From the NCBI RefSeq assembly GCF_946479755.1, contig NZ_CAMLHC010000019.1:62001-126000 (forward strand): 64,000 nucleotides of DNA, read 5' to 3'. Shown piece by piece: positions 26,005 through 34,564 of this stretch. Made by a program: the position numbers and the translations under genes. Origin of the DNA: an uncultured Chitinophaga sp. GTDB lineage: Bacteria > Bacteroidota > Bacteroidia > Chitinophagales > Chitinophagaceae. Each line of letters opens with the position of its first letter. Position 1 is the stretch's first letter. The notes under the pieces are model-generated. The model was given only the letters and a program-made list of their open reading frames with translations. It was not told the DNA's origin and did not search any database.

Positions 26005-28197
26005 TTACAATTCCTGTTTCAGCGCTTCCGCCCAGATGCGGTAGCCTTTCTCTGTAGGGTGAACAAAATCGTTGGCGATGTCTTTGAGCAGGACTCCTTC
26101 CGGCGTGAGCAGTTTCGGGCCGATGTCCAGCAGGCGGATATTTTCCTTTGCCGCAAAGACTGTCAGCAGCCGGTTGGTTTCATTGATGACCGCCCTGCGG
26201 GGATGGTCCGGCTGTTGCTCCCGTGGGAGGACCGCCATCAGTATAATTTTAGCCTGTGGTACTTTCGAGCGGATACGGCCACAAACGGCGGCAATTCCTT
26301 CTACAATTTCCGCCGGCGTGTTAGCGCGGGCGTTATTCGTCTGGCTGGTATTGTTAGTCCCGATCAGCAGCACTACTGTCCGCGGATGCAGGCCATCCAG
26401 TTCGCCGTGGTCCAGCCGCCACAGTACGTTCTGCGTCCTGTCCCAGCCGAATCCCAGATTCAGCACCCGGCGGCTGCCGAATAAGGCAGCCCAGGCTTCG
26501 GGCCCGTTGGGTTTGCGTAGCTGTCCGTCTGCCGACCTTACCTGCGGATAGCCGCCGAAGAAGTGGGTGATGGAATTACCGATCATGACAATTTCAGGAT
26601 CGATGGAATCCTTTATCTGCATTACTTCGGCGTGCCTTGCCCACCAATCATAGCTGTCGTTCTCCAGTTTAGACACGGGGACAATGGCGGTATTGGCCGG
26701 CAGCGCAGTGTCGCGGCTACGATCCTCCATCAGCTGAGACAGCAGCGGTTCCATGGCCTTGGCCCAGGCCAGCGCGCCGGCAGGACTGGGATGCAGCCAG
26801 TCAGGCATCTGGTCCTGGCGGATCGTGCCATCCAGGTTCAGGAACACATGGTTCACGTCACAGTAAAATACATGCTGGTTGTCCGCCAATTGGGACACCA
26901 GTTCCGATGCCCTGTCGAGTATCATCCGGTGCGATGTGGGATTAGGGCCGTCGTAGCTGCCGGGGAAACAGCGGAGCAGGATGATCTTCGTATCGGGCAG
27001 TTTCCCGCGCAGCCGTTGCACGATCGCTTTGATACCACCTGCCAGCTGGCCCGCGGTATGGCGCACGGGGTAGTTTTTTTCGTCGATGTTGTTGGTCCCT
27101 ATTTCCAGGGTGATCACTTTGGGAGACTGGCCTTTTAGTTCATCGTGATCGATGTTCCAGAGGATATTCTCTGTACGGTAGCCGCTGAAGCCCAGGTTCA
27201 GCGCTTTGCGGGGCGCGAAGAACTGGTCCCACACTGCCTGGTAGGCCGGCTTTTCCAGATTATGCGTGATAGAATTCCCGATCATGATCAGATCATACTG
27301 TTGCGCCGCGGCTTCCTTCAGTTTCTGCTCATGGCGTTTACGGTTGCCGCCTTCCGTAGGCACTGCGGCGGTGTTTACATCAGCAGCTGCCTTGCCTGTC
27401 TTTTCGAGGAAAGCCTGCAACTGCGACGGCCATTTTGCGGCGGCGCCGGGCAGTTGTTTTTGCATTCCGAAGCCGTGGCCGCCATCCGGCAGCAGCACGT
27501 AGTCGCCTTTACCGTCATAGCCTTTCCAGACCTTACCGTACTGTGTGCAGCTGCTTACCCACTCGGGCACGTCGTCTGCTGCGATGAGGGTGAAGAGCCG
27601 GGAGCGCAGTACCGGCGGTGGCAATACAGCCGGGTATACGGAGCCGGGGCGCATTTCGTGGAGGTAGGCCGGGTATATGAGCATCAGGTTGTCCGGCTGC
27701 GCTGCCAAGGGTAGCTGCTGCAGTGCTCTGGCCGCCAGGTGGCCGCCGGCGGAATATCCCATGATGCTCAGTGTTTTCGTATGGAGACCCAGTTGGTCGG
27801 CTTTACTGCGTAACAGCTGCCAGGCTGCCAGGGCATCCGCCAGCGCCAGGTCGCGGGTGTTGGGGCCGGCGTCGATCCTGTATTCCAGCATGGCCACGTC
27901 GTAGCCGAGCTGATTGAGGAAGGTGGCTGTCATGCTGCCTTCCGACTTAACGGCCAGCACACCGTAGCCACCACCGGGGAACAGCAAAACGGTGCCTTTC
28001 GCCGGCTGGCGGCTGGCAGGAAACAATTGCAATAAAGGCTGTCTGACAAGGTGGACCAGGTCGTCTTTTTCAACAGGGTTGCCTTTCGGCAGCGGCGCCC
28101 CTTCCAGCGATACATAACGTTGCGCCAACACTGTGGCGGTAACACAACAAAGCACGAGCACGGCTATATACCGGGACAGGTAGGAAAAGTTCTTCAT
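26005..28197 (-). CDS. Three-domain secreted esterase: alpha/beta hydrolase plus two SGNH hydrolases
   Basis: This 730-residue protein has a signal peptide (about 1-26). Domain 1 (about 30-270) is a BD-FAE-like alpha/beta hydrolase with FPGGGYG, nucleophile Ser149 in GYSAGG and His241 in GGHGFG. Domain 2 (about 300-490) is an SGNH hydrolase: MIGNSIT with Ser309, GFSGYRTENILW, GTNN with Asn370, and DWLHPS giving Asp466/His469. Domain 3 (about 530-730) repeats it: Ser542 in GNSIT, GFGWDRTQNVLW, GTNN, and DFVHPT giving Asp710/His713. All three triads look intact. Such enzymes strip acyl groups from polysaccharides. Domain 1 resembles the esterase at 3496. Three active sites on one chain is unusual. 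Confidence 0.88.
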   Translation of the reverse strand: MKNFSYLSRYIAVLVLCCVTATVLAQRYVSLEGAPLPKGNPVEKDDLVHLVRQPLLQLFPASRQPAKGTVLLFPGGGYGVLAVKSEGSMTATFLNQLGYDVAMLEYRIDAGPNTRDLALADALAAWQLLRSKADQLGLHTKTLSIMGYSAGGHLAARALQQLPLAAQPDNLMLIYPAYLHEMRPGSVYPAVLPPPVLRSRLFTLIAADDVPEWVSSCTQYGKVWKGYDGKGDYVLLPDGGHGFGMQKQLPGAAAKWPSQLQAFLEKTGKAAADVNTAAVPTEGGNRKRHEQKLKEAAAQQYDLIMIGNSITHNLEKPAYQAVWDQFFAPRKALNLGFSGYRTENILWNIDHDELKGQSPKVITLEIGTNNIDEKNYPVRHTAGQLAGGIKAIVQRLRGKLPDTKIILLRCFPGSYDGPNPTSHRMILDRASELVSQLADNQHVFYCDVNHVFLNLDGTIRQDQMPDWLHPSPAGALAWAKAMEPLLSQLMEDRSRDTALPANTAIVPVSKLENDSYDWWARHAEVMQIKDSIDPEIVMIGNSITHFFGGYPQVRSADGQLRKPNGPEAWAALFGSRRVLNLGFGWDRTQNVLWRLDHGELDGLHPRTVVLLIGTNNTSQTNNARANTPAEIVEGIAAVCGRIRSKVPQAKIILMAVLPREQQPDHPRRAVINETNRLLTVFAAKENIRLLDIGPKLLTPEGVLLKDIANDFVHPTEKGYRIWAEALKQEL

Positions 28198-28266
28198 ACG
28201 TTTAATTCAGCGCATACAAAGTAGAAAAAAATTTCAGTTACGCATACTGCCGGGCAACGCAGAAGG

Positions 28267-28908
28267 TCAGATGCCGGTGATCATCTTGTGCTGTACAGCG
28301 GCCATCATGAGTTCAGCAACATTTTTTACGTCGAACTTCTGTAGCAGGTTACGGCGGTGGGTTTCGATGGTCAGCGGGCTTACATTCAGCTCCTGGGCCA
28401 TCATAGGCGTGGTTTTACCTTGTGATACCAGTTGCAGTATCTGCTTTTCCCGCTTGGTCAGCGTAGGCACCTGCTTAAATTCGTGCTGCGCAGGGCGGGT
28501 AATGATCTCCTTCACTTCCTTGCTGAAGGCGATCTCTCCTTTCAGCGCCTCTTTTAGGCAGTTCAGGAGTTCTGTGGAAGATACGTTTTTAACGAGGTAA
28601 CCGCTGGCGCCGTTCTGCAATATCTGCAGGATGATGCTGCGTTCGGTGTGATTGCTCAATGCCAGCACAACCGTGTCGGGCGACATCTTTTTGATATCCC
28701 GGCAGAGGTCCATCCCGCTGGTATCGGGGAGCATGATGTCCAGCAACACGAGGTCTACTTTATTGTGCTGTAAAAAGTCCATAAAATCTTTACCACGCGT
28801 AAAGCTGCCCGCTATAGTGATTTGCGGTTCTTCTTTCAGGAGCGTTCTCAATCCTTCAATGACGATAGGATGGTCATCAACAATGGCGAGGACAATATTG
28901 TCGTTCAT
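28267..28908 (-). CDS. NarL/FixJ-type response regulator, orphan
   Basis: From ATG 28908 this has 213 residues. The receiver domain (about 5-120) has acidic pair Asp11-Asp12 and phospho-acceptor Asp57 in LLDIMLPDTSG. The LuxR-type helix-turn-helix (about 145-210) has LTKREKQILQLVSQGKTT and ETHRRNLLQKF. It is a DNA-binding regulator driven by a histidine kinase. No kinase is present next to it or anywhere in the window. Upstream Met codons at 28917 and a GTG at 28923 are possible starts. Confidence 0.93.
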   Translation of the reverse strand: MNDNIVLAIVDDHPIVIEGLRTLLKEEPQITIAGSFTRGKDFMDFLQHNKVDLVLLDIMLPDTSGMDLCRDIKKMSPDTVVLALSNHTERSIILQILQNGASGYLVKNVSSTELLNCLKEALKGEIAFSKEVKEIITRPAQHEFKQVPTLTKREKQILQLVSQGKTTPMMAQELNVSPLTIETHRRNLLQKFDVKNVAELMMAAVQHKMITGI

Positions 28909-29004
28909 CAGCGGCATGTGCACTTCAGTTTACTGTAAAAATGCTACAATATCCTTAGATGAAGAAGGGGCCACCACAAAAATACCGGTAAACCAGTAGA
29001 TAAA

Positions 29005-29040
29005 AATAATAACGGCTGCCGGTCTTCCCGGCAGCCGTTA
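29005..29040 (-). terminator. Rho-independent terminator of the methyltransferase gene
   Basis: A 12-base perfect stem (aacggctgccgg and its complement) with a five-base loop is followed on the minus strand by a T-rich run. It starts 20 bases after the stop of the methyltransferase. Confidence 0.88.
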
Positions 29041-29059
29041 TCACTGGTAATCAGCCAGT

Positions 29060-29860
29060 TCAGAGACTGGCCTGCACGTCATTCAGTTTCATGGTCATGG
29101 ACTGCGCCGTTTGCAACGTCCATGCGTCATATTCATCGATGGCCAGCAGTCTTTCTGCTTCGGTGATAAACCCGTGCGCTACCACCTGTGGCCCTCTCAG
29201 CTCCGCTACTTTTGACCAGATAGCTGCTTTATTGGAAAAGCCGGCTTCTGCCCTGCTGTATTTTTCGTCCGCATTAAAAGACTGTATGTTACGATACCCA
29301 GCCTTTTCGAAGAGCGCGGGCAGATGGTCAGCTATTTCATTGTCCATACCGGCATCTGCGCGCCAGCGGAGGAATGCGTCATAGAAGCGCAGCATACTTG
29401 CCGGCGGGGCGGGGTCCCACTCCAGGCGGGTATGGTTGTAATCCAGGATAGACACATGGCCGCCTGGCGCCAGCAACTCACGGAAGCGCCGCAACGCCGC
29501 CAGCGGGTCGTTCAGCCATTGTAACACCCGCGCTGAAACAATCAGGTCATATTTTCTGTCTGGTTGCCATGTGTAAAGATCGGCGGTAATCAGTTGCAGG
29601 TGAGGCACATCATGCTGATCTTCCAGTCCTTTGGCGATCAGGTGTTCGCTGCTGTCAATACCGGTGGCACTGCCATGCGCTCCCACGAAACCGGCGATGC
29701 CGGCGGTGATAGCGCCGGTACCACATCCTACGTCCAGTACATGCATACCTGGTTTCAGCAATGGCACCAGTGTCGCATAACTGTTTTGTAATGTTCTGTC
29801 GTCCAGGATGATGGACGTTCCTTTTGGCATGGTGGCCCTTTCGGAGGCTTTATCCTGCAT
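29060..29860 (-). CDS. SAM-dependent class I methyltransferase
   Basis: This 266-residue cytoplasmic protein has motif I VLDVGCGTGAITAG near residues 42-55 and an acidic end of strand 2 (TGIDSS). Motif III-like VSARVLQWLNDP and a Gly-rich GGHVSILDYNHT also place it in the UbiE/Tam-like group. The target is not visible. It is 14 bases downstream of the DUF4920 gene on the same strand, so both may be on one transcript. A second Met at residue 11 is another possible start. Confidence 0.88.
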   Translation of the reverse strand: MQDKASERATMPKGTSIILDDRTLQNSYATLVPLLKPGMHVLDVGCGTGAITAGIAGFVGAHGSATGIDSSEHLIAKGLEDQHDVPHLQLITADLYTWQPDRKYDLIVSARVLQWLNDPLAALRRFRELLAPGGHVSILDYNHTRLEWDPAPPASMLRFYDAFLRWRADAGMDNEIADHLPALFEKAGYRNIQSFNADEKYSRAEAGFSNKAAIWSKVAELRGPQVVAHGFITEAERLLAIDEYDAWTLQTAQSMTMKLNDVQASL

Positions 29861-29874
29861 ATGGCTGTCTGTTT

Positions 29875-30354
29875 TTATTCCACTACCCGTATGCCACTGG
29901 CAGTGTACCTTATTTCCCTTTTGGGTTGTGTGATGGCATCGATGGCGTCCTGCGGTTTCCCCGCATCTTTGGCATAGTGTTGCAGCTCATCTACCGATGT
30001 GGTATGCTGGTAGGCTACGCCATCCAGCACAATGGTTTTTCCTTTAATATCCAACGGCACAAAGAAAGCGTAGTCTTTCATCTTCACAAACGCCGTTGTG
30101 CTATCGTTGACTTTCAATTTCATCCAGCATCCTTTTTTAGGACATACGTCCAGCACCTGTGCTTTAATTTTCACCGATACTTTACCACTGTCGTTGTTCA
30201 GTAGGACAGGCAGCTTTGCTGCATCGACAGCTCCGGCTGCTGTGGCGCCGGCGCCGTAAGTGGCATTGAGGGAAGCTTTACCTTTGGGGGGTTGCGCTAC
30301 GGCAGCCAAACCGGCTGTCATGAACAGGGCGCACAACATTACTTTGTACATCAT
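29875..30354 (-). CDS. DUF4920 periplasmic protein
   Basis: The protein has 159 residues with a signal peptide (about 1-21, ending AVAQ). The central motif CPKKGCWMKLK and FVKMKDYAFFVPLD are characteristic of DUF4920, an OB-like beta fold found in Bacteroidota. The two Cys spaced by four residues could form a disulfide or bind metal. Function is unknown. It is divergent from the SDR gene, sharing a 229-base region. Confidence 0.85.
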   Translation of the reverse strand: MMYKVMLCALFMTAGLAAVAQPPKGKASLNATYGAGATAAGAVDAAKLPVLLNNDSGKVSVKIKAQVLDVCPKKGCWMKLKVNDSTTAFVKMKDYAFFVPLDIKGKTIVLDGVAYQHTTSVDELQHYAKDAGKPQDAIDAITQPKREIRYTASGIRVVE

Positions 30355-30477
30355 GTCAAATAGGTTTTGTACTAAGATAAGAAAGAACTATCTACTATTA
30401 CAATGGACTATTAATTACATATCTTACAAAAACGTTAAAACTCCGGCGGCCGGTCCGGCGCTACTGTCATTAAGTTG

Positions 30478-30485
30478 TATCTTTG
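30478..30485 (+). promoter_or_regulatory. Possible -7 element of the SDR gene
   Basis: TATCTTTG is a full TAnnTTTG match but lies 98 bases before the ATG, so the leader would be about 90 bases. No -33 TTTG at the expected spacing. Confidence 0.35.
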
Positions 30486-30583
30486 TGCCATCGAAATAAC
30501 CCGCGGGCTTGTTTACCTCCTACATACTGCTACTCCTGTTGTTGTGCTTTGTTGAGATTGTATTACTTTAAAAACATATTGTC

Positions 30584-31342
30584 ATGAAAAGACTGGAGAA
30601 CAAAGTAGCCCTGATCACGGGCGGAGCAGGAAGCATCGGCCAGACGACCGCAAAGCTATTCATCGAAGAAGGTGCTAAAGTAATCCTCGTAGACCTCGAC
30701 GAGTCCTCCCTGAAAAAGATCGCCGCAGAATTAGGCCCACAGGCAGCTTATGTGGCTGCTGACGTAACAGTGGCCGCTGACGTGGAACGATATGCTACAG
30801 AAGCCGTTAAACAATTCGGAAAGATCGACATTTTCTTTAACAATGCCGGTATCGAAGGCGCGGTAAAACCCATTACCGAATTCCCGGAAGACGTATTCGA
30901 TAAGGTGATGGCCGTCAACGTAAAAGGCGTGTTCCTGGGCTGCAAATACGTACTACCCCGGATGAACGACGGCGCCAGCATGATCATCACCTCTTCCGTG
31001 GCGGGATTGCACGGATCGGCTAACTTCATAGCCTATACGACAAGTAAACACGCTACGCTGGGTATTATGAAAACAGCTGCACTGGAAGCAGCTCCCCGTA
31101 AGATACGGGTCAACAGCATACATCCATCACCGGTAGACAACCGTATGATGCGTTCTATCGAAGAAGGCTACGAACCCGGCAAAGGAGAAGATGTACAGAA
31201 ACAGTTAGCTGCGGGCATTCCCCTGGGACGTTATGCCCAACCGCTGGAAATAGCCAAACTTGTCCTGTTCCTCGGATCAGATGACAGCCAGTTTATATCC
31301 GGGGCTCAATATGTGATTGATGGCGGTTCCTCCGCGAAATAA
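30584..31342 (+). CDS. Short-chain dehydrogenase/reductase (classical SDR)
   Basis: The protein has 252 residues. It shows TGGAGSIG (12-19) for dinucleotide binding and Asp37 at the end of strand 2, which favours NAD over NADP. FNNAG is at 85-89. The catalytic set is Ser137 or Ser138, Tyr151 and Lys155 in YTTSK. It would oxidise or reduce a secondary alcohol or ketone; the substrate is unknown. DGGSS near the C-terminus is normal. It is monocistronic with its own terminator. Confidence 0.93.
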   Translation: MKRLENKVALITGGAGSIGQTTAKLFIEEGAKVILVDLDESSLKKIAAELGPQAAYVAADVTVAADVERYATEAVKQFGKIDIFFNNAGIEGAVKPITEFPEDVFDKVMAVNVKGVFLGCKYVLPRMNDGASMIITSSVAGLHGSANFIAYTTSKHATLGIMKTAALEAAPRKIRVNSIHPSPVDNRMMRSIEEGYEPGKGEDVQKQLAAGIPLGRYAQPLEIAKLVLFLGSDDSQFISGAQYVIDGGSSAK

Positions 31343-31371
31343 TGAAGAACGTACTAACCCACTAACATACT

Positions 31372-31401
31372 GGCCTCCCTCAGACGGGGGAGGCCTTTTT
31401 T
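31372..31401 (+). terminator. Terminator of the SDR gene
   Basis: Stem ggcctccc/gggaggcc with an eight-base loop is followed by six T, 29 bases after the SDR stop. Confidence 0.85.
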
Positions 31402-31411
31402 ATTATTGGTT

Positions 31412-32155
31412 TTATAGAGTGTGTGCATAAGTGATCACCTCTTTCACCGGTTCAAAGCCCAGCCGGGTATATATCGGCAGACCTGCTTTGGAAGCATGCA
31501 GTACGCAATACCGTTTACCATCTGCCACACATTCCTGTAACAACCGGGTGGTCATGGCCGCTGCCAGCCCCTGTCCTCTGAAATCCGGCAGCGTGCCGAT
31601 AAAATGCAGACCGGCATTACCTGCCTGATCATAAAATATCAGGCCGCAGCAGGCGTCTTTGCCGTCTACTGTACCGGTAAAAATCTTGATTTTGTCTTCC
31701 TGTCCGAGCAAGCGGGCTACCACGGCGCCGTCTACACGATAATTAAAAGAGCCTGCCGCAATGGTAGCGAAAGTGTAGGCATCCGCTTCACTGTCTGCCA
31801 ACCGGAACCGGATATGCGCCGGACATTCGCCCGGAGGATTCTCCCGCAGGTAGATGATCATTCCCTGCAGACTCATTTTAGGCTGGAAACCAGCCGCCGC
31901 CAGCGGCGCTTCCAATGCTTCCGCCACCGACGCCGTAAAAGTGAGGGCATCGGGCAACAATCCCTCATGGATCTGCGCGGCAATTTCGGCCAGCGCCTCC
32001 GGCTGTTGTATGTCAAATACACGCCGGGGCCAGTCAGACCCTTCAGGCATGACTGCCTTATAAAAAGGCGCCGTAGTGAGCAGGCCAGCCCGCTCCCCTA
32101 CGTACGCCCAGTGTTCAAACAGGTTCCCGATAATATGTTTTTCGTCTTGTTCCAT
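31412..32155 (-). CDS. GNAT-family N-acetyltransferase
   Basis: From ATG 32155 this has 247 residues. The C-terminal half carries the acetyl-CoA loop DFRGQGLAAAMTTRLL (the Q/RxxGxG/A pattern) and GLPIYTRLGFEPV, the GNAT motif B. The N-terminal half (about 1-110) looks like a degenerate second GNAT fold, which is common in this subfamily. The acceptor is unknown. The GTG at 32173 is rejected because it falls within the -7 element. Confidence 0.88.
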   Translation of the reverse strand: MEQDEKHIIGNLFEHWAYVGERAGLLTTAPFYKAVMPEGSDWPRRVFDIQQPEALAEIAAQIHEGLLPDALTFTASVAEALEAPLAAAGFQPKMSLQGMIIYLRENPPGECPAHIRFRLADSEADAYTFATIAAGSFNYRVDGAVVARLLGQEDKIKIFTGTVDGKDACCGLIFYDQAGNAGLHFIGTLPDFRGQGLAAAMTTRLLQECVADGKRYCVLHASKAGLPIYTRLGFEPVKEVITYAHTL

Positions 32156-32172
32156 GTGTCTTGATAAGACCA

Positions 32173-32180
32173 CAAAAATA
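32173..32180 (-). promoter_or_regulatory. -7 element of the GNAT gene
   Basis: The minus strand reads TATTTTTG, a full match to TAnnTTTG, 17 bases before the ATG at 32155. Confidence 0.45.
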
Positions 32181-32239
32181 ACAGTCTCACCAATGTATGT
32201 AGTAGTCCAGTATAAAACGGAGTGGTAGTCCAGTTTGCC

Positions 32240-33316
32240 CTACCGTTTCACCTTTACCAGTTGCATTTCCACGGTATCTTTACCCAGTATGCCCTTAAAG
32301 CGCCAGGTACCTTTCTTCCCGTCCGACTTCAATGTTCCGGCAAACGCTTCATGGACGCCGGCGGGGTATCGCCACCGGGCTGATATACGGCCATCCCACG
32401 GATGATACTCGTAGGTGCCGATATATCGTCTCCGCCAATCATTGAATTCCAGCACAAAATCATTCTCCAGGTCCATAAACACCTTTGTCAGCAGGCTGTC
32501 TCCCGTCGCCGGCCGGCCACACGGAATATGATTGACCGTCAACTGCCTTACGATATACTTGCCCGTTAACTCAGGATGATGGTTGGGATAGTCGTAGGTC
32601 GCATTTAACATAAACGGAATCACTGCCACGCCTGCACGAAGCAACCACTTAACCGGGGCGCCCCAACCACTTCCTATCGGCAGCCAGTCGCGCCGGAGAA
32701 AAAATTCCACCAGCGGCCGGCGCAAAACCGCCAGTAAATAGGCGACACCGCTCATCAATATCAGTGCATGTAATAATACGCCCGGTGGCATCCGGTAGAA
32801 AGTATCCATCAGGATGATGTTCAGCAGTACCGGCACGATCATGATAAGCCCCAGCAAACGGGTACGCCGCCACAACAGCAACAGCGCACAGGTCATTTGC
32901 ATGATCGCAATGGCCACCATATACGGATACGACCACCCGAAATAAGCCCAGGTAAGCTCCTCCCCGCTCAGCGCACTGAAAGGAATATCCAGTTGCCCCA
33001 AAGGCACGACCATCTGCAAATGGTAGATTTTATTCCAGCCAAAAGTACACAGGTCAATAGCCAACGTATACAACAGGATGCCCTGTATCACCGGCAGCCA
33101 ATGCAATGACAACGCCGGATGCCGTCGCTCCCGGTAGTGCCATACTACAGCTGTTAACAGAAACACCATCAGCAACAGGTAGGCTAATAACGATACTACC
33201 GGCAACGCCACCCCGTGCGCCACAAATCGGGAAGTCAGTCTCCTGAAAGACGCCCCCACCACTAAACCCGTGATCAGACAAACGACCAACTTCCGGGAAA
33301 ATGCAATACGGTCCAT
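32240..33316 (-). CDS. Multi-pass DoxX-like membrane protein with soluble C-terminal tail
   Basis: This 358-residue protein has about seven hydrophobic helices in residues 10-240. A soluble C-terminal domain (about 245-358) contains beta-like strands and GTYEYHPWDGRISARW. The helices and WNKIYHLQM recall DoxX/DoxD-type membrane proteins, but no definite family motif is seen. It is on the same strand as, and downstream of, a membrane-bound AraC regulator and may be its target. Confidence 0.6.
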   Translation of the reverse strand: MDRIAFSRKLVVCLITGLVVGASFRRLTSRFVAHGVALPVVSLLAYLLLMVFLLTAVVWHYRERRHPALSLHWLPVIQGILLYTLAIDLCTFGWNKIYHLQMVVPLGQLDIPFSALSGEELTWAYFGWSYPYMVAIAIMQMTCALLLLWRRTRLLGLIMIVPVLLNIILMDTFYRMPPGVLLHALILMSGVAYLLAVLRRPLVEFFLRRDWLPIGSGWGAPVKWLLRAGVAVIPFMLNATYDYPNHHPELTGKYIVRQLTVNHIPCGRPATGDSLLTKVFMDLENDFVLEFNDWRRRYIGTYEYHPWDGRISARWRYPAGVHEAFAGTLKSDGKKGTWRFKGILGKDTVEMQLVKVKR

Positions 33317-33418
33317 TTCCTAATTAAATTTGATGAACCGTAATACTAAGCAGTACAGCGGGTTCCAGCGCCCGGACGGATCCATCCGCACTACAAGTTC
33401 CGGAATTCCAGCCGCCGT

Positions 33419-34504
33419 TCACGTGGCGGGTAACATACCAGCCGCCTGACGGAATGCGCTGGGCGACATGCCCGTTGTTTCCCGGAAAACGCTGTTGAAG
33501 GTGGTCTTTGAATTAAATCCCGCTTCGTAGGCAATCGACAAAATGTTCAGGTGCGCATGGCCGGGTGACAGCAATAATTTTTTTACGCAGGCTACCCGGT
33601 AACCGTTGATGTACTGAAAGAAACTTTTCCCATATCCCTGATTCAGCAGAAAAGAAAGCTCATGCGTAGTGAGTCCCAGACGGTCCGCCAGTTGTTGAAG
33701 CCCCAGCTCCCCGTCTGTATATAAAGCCTCTTCCTCCATCAGCCTGTCCAGCTGTTTCATTAGTGGCGGTATCTGTGCTGCTGACAAACGGGGTTTTGCT
33801 ATCACGGTCGACAATACCGGGATACCGATACTGTTACCCGTTACTTCCTGCTGACAGAGAGCACAATAACCAATGATGTATATGGTTAACAGATAGCCCT
33901 GCGCTGTATAAGGCACCAGGTAGCTGACACTTTCAAAAAGGTGATTAAACCAGGTCAGTATCATGCCGGCCGTTCCCCAGAGGAGGTACTTCAGCCATCG
34001 CAGGTCAGCAGTTCCCCTGTAACGTATCAACAGCCGGTAAGATAGCAACCAATAGACCAGCAGCTGTATTTTTACCGACATGCCCACCAACAGACCCAGG
34101 TAACGCGACAACACCGTTCCCGGCGGCACCAGCGGAGGCAAAGGCCACCGGATGCCTACCAGCGACAGCAAATAAGGCAGCATCATACCTGCAAACAACA
34201 AAGCCGGTATCATATGGAGGCTGTCATACCCCGAAAGTTTTCTCTCCGGGAATAAAAAGAAGCTTACCGATAATAGCAACGCCGGCGCCATCAACAGCCG
34301 GTTCAGTTCCAATACCGGTACCAACCATGGATATTGTTTTGCCAATCCCATATGTTCCGCTATAAATGCCAGCAGCGCAGACCCTACACAAAAGAGGAAA
34401 ACAGCCAGCCAGCGGTTGCCCGCGCTGTTCGTCCGCCCCGGGTGGACCATCAGTAAAAAAGACAGCAAAAAAATACTGCCACAGGTGAGCGTATAAAAAA
34501 CCAT
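33419..34504 (-). CDS. AraC-type regulator with N-terminal membrane sensor
   Basis: The protein has 361 residues. About seven transmembrane helices (residues 5-225) are followed by a cytoplasmic AraC DNA-binding domain (about 255-355). Visible are LQQLADRLGLTTHELSFLLNQ (first helix-turn-helix) and ILSIAYEAGFNSKTTFN (second). Family members sense a ligand at the membrane and bind DNA directly, without a phosphorelay. The DoxX-like gene downstream is a candidate target. The tail VFRETTGMSPSAFRQ is a typical AraC ending. Confidence 0.9.
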   Translation of the reverse strand: MVFYTLTCGSIFLLSFLLMVHPGRTNSAGNRWLAVFLFCVGSALLAFIAEHMGLAKQYPWLVPVLELNRLLMAPALLLSVSFFLFPERKLSGYDSLHMIPALLFAGMMLPYLLSLVGIRWPLPPLVPPGTVLSRYLGLLVGMSVKIQLLVYWLLSYRLLIRYRGTADLRWLKYLLWGTAGMILTWFNHLFESVSYLVPYTAQGYLLTIYIIGYCALCQQEVTGNSIGIPVLSTVIAKPRLSAAQIPPLMKQLDRLMEEEALYTDGELGLQQLADRLGLTTHELSFLLNQGYGKSFFQYINGYRVACVKKLLLSPGHAHLNILSIAYEAGFNSKTTFNSVFRETTGMSPSAFRQAAGMLPAT

Positions 34505-34564
34505 ATAGAGCCGGTATTATCTCAGTAAGATAAATACCGGCTGTTTTTCCATAAACGGATTACG

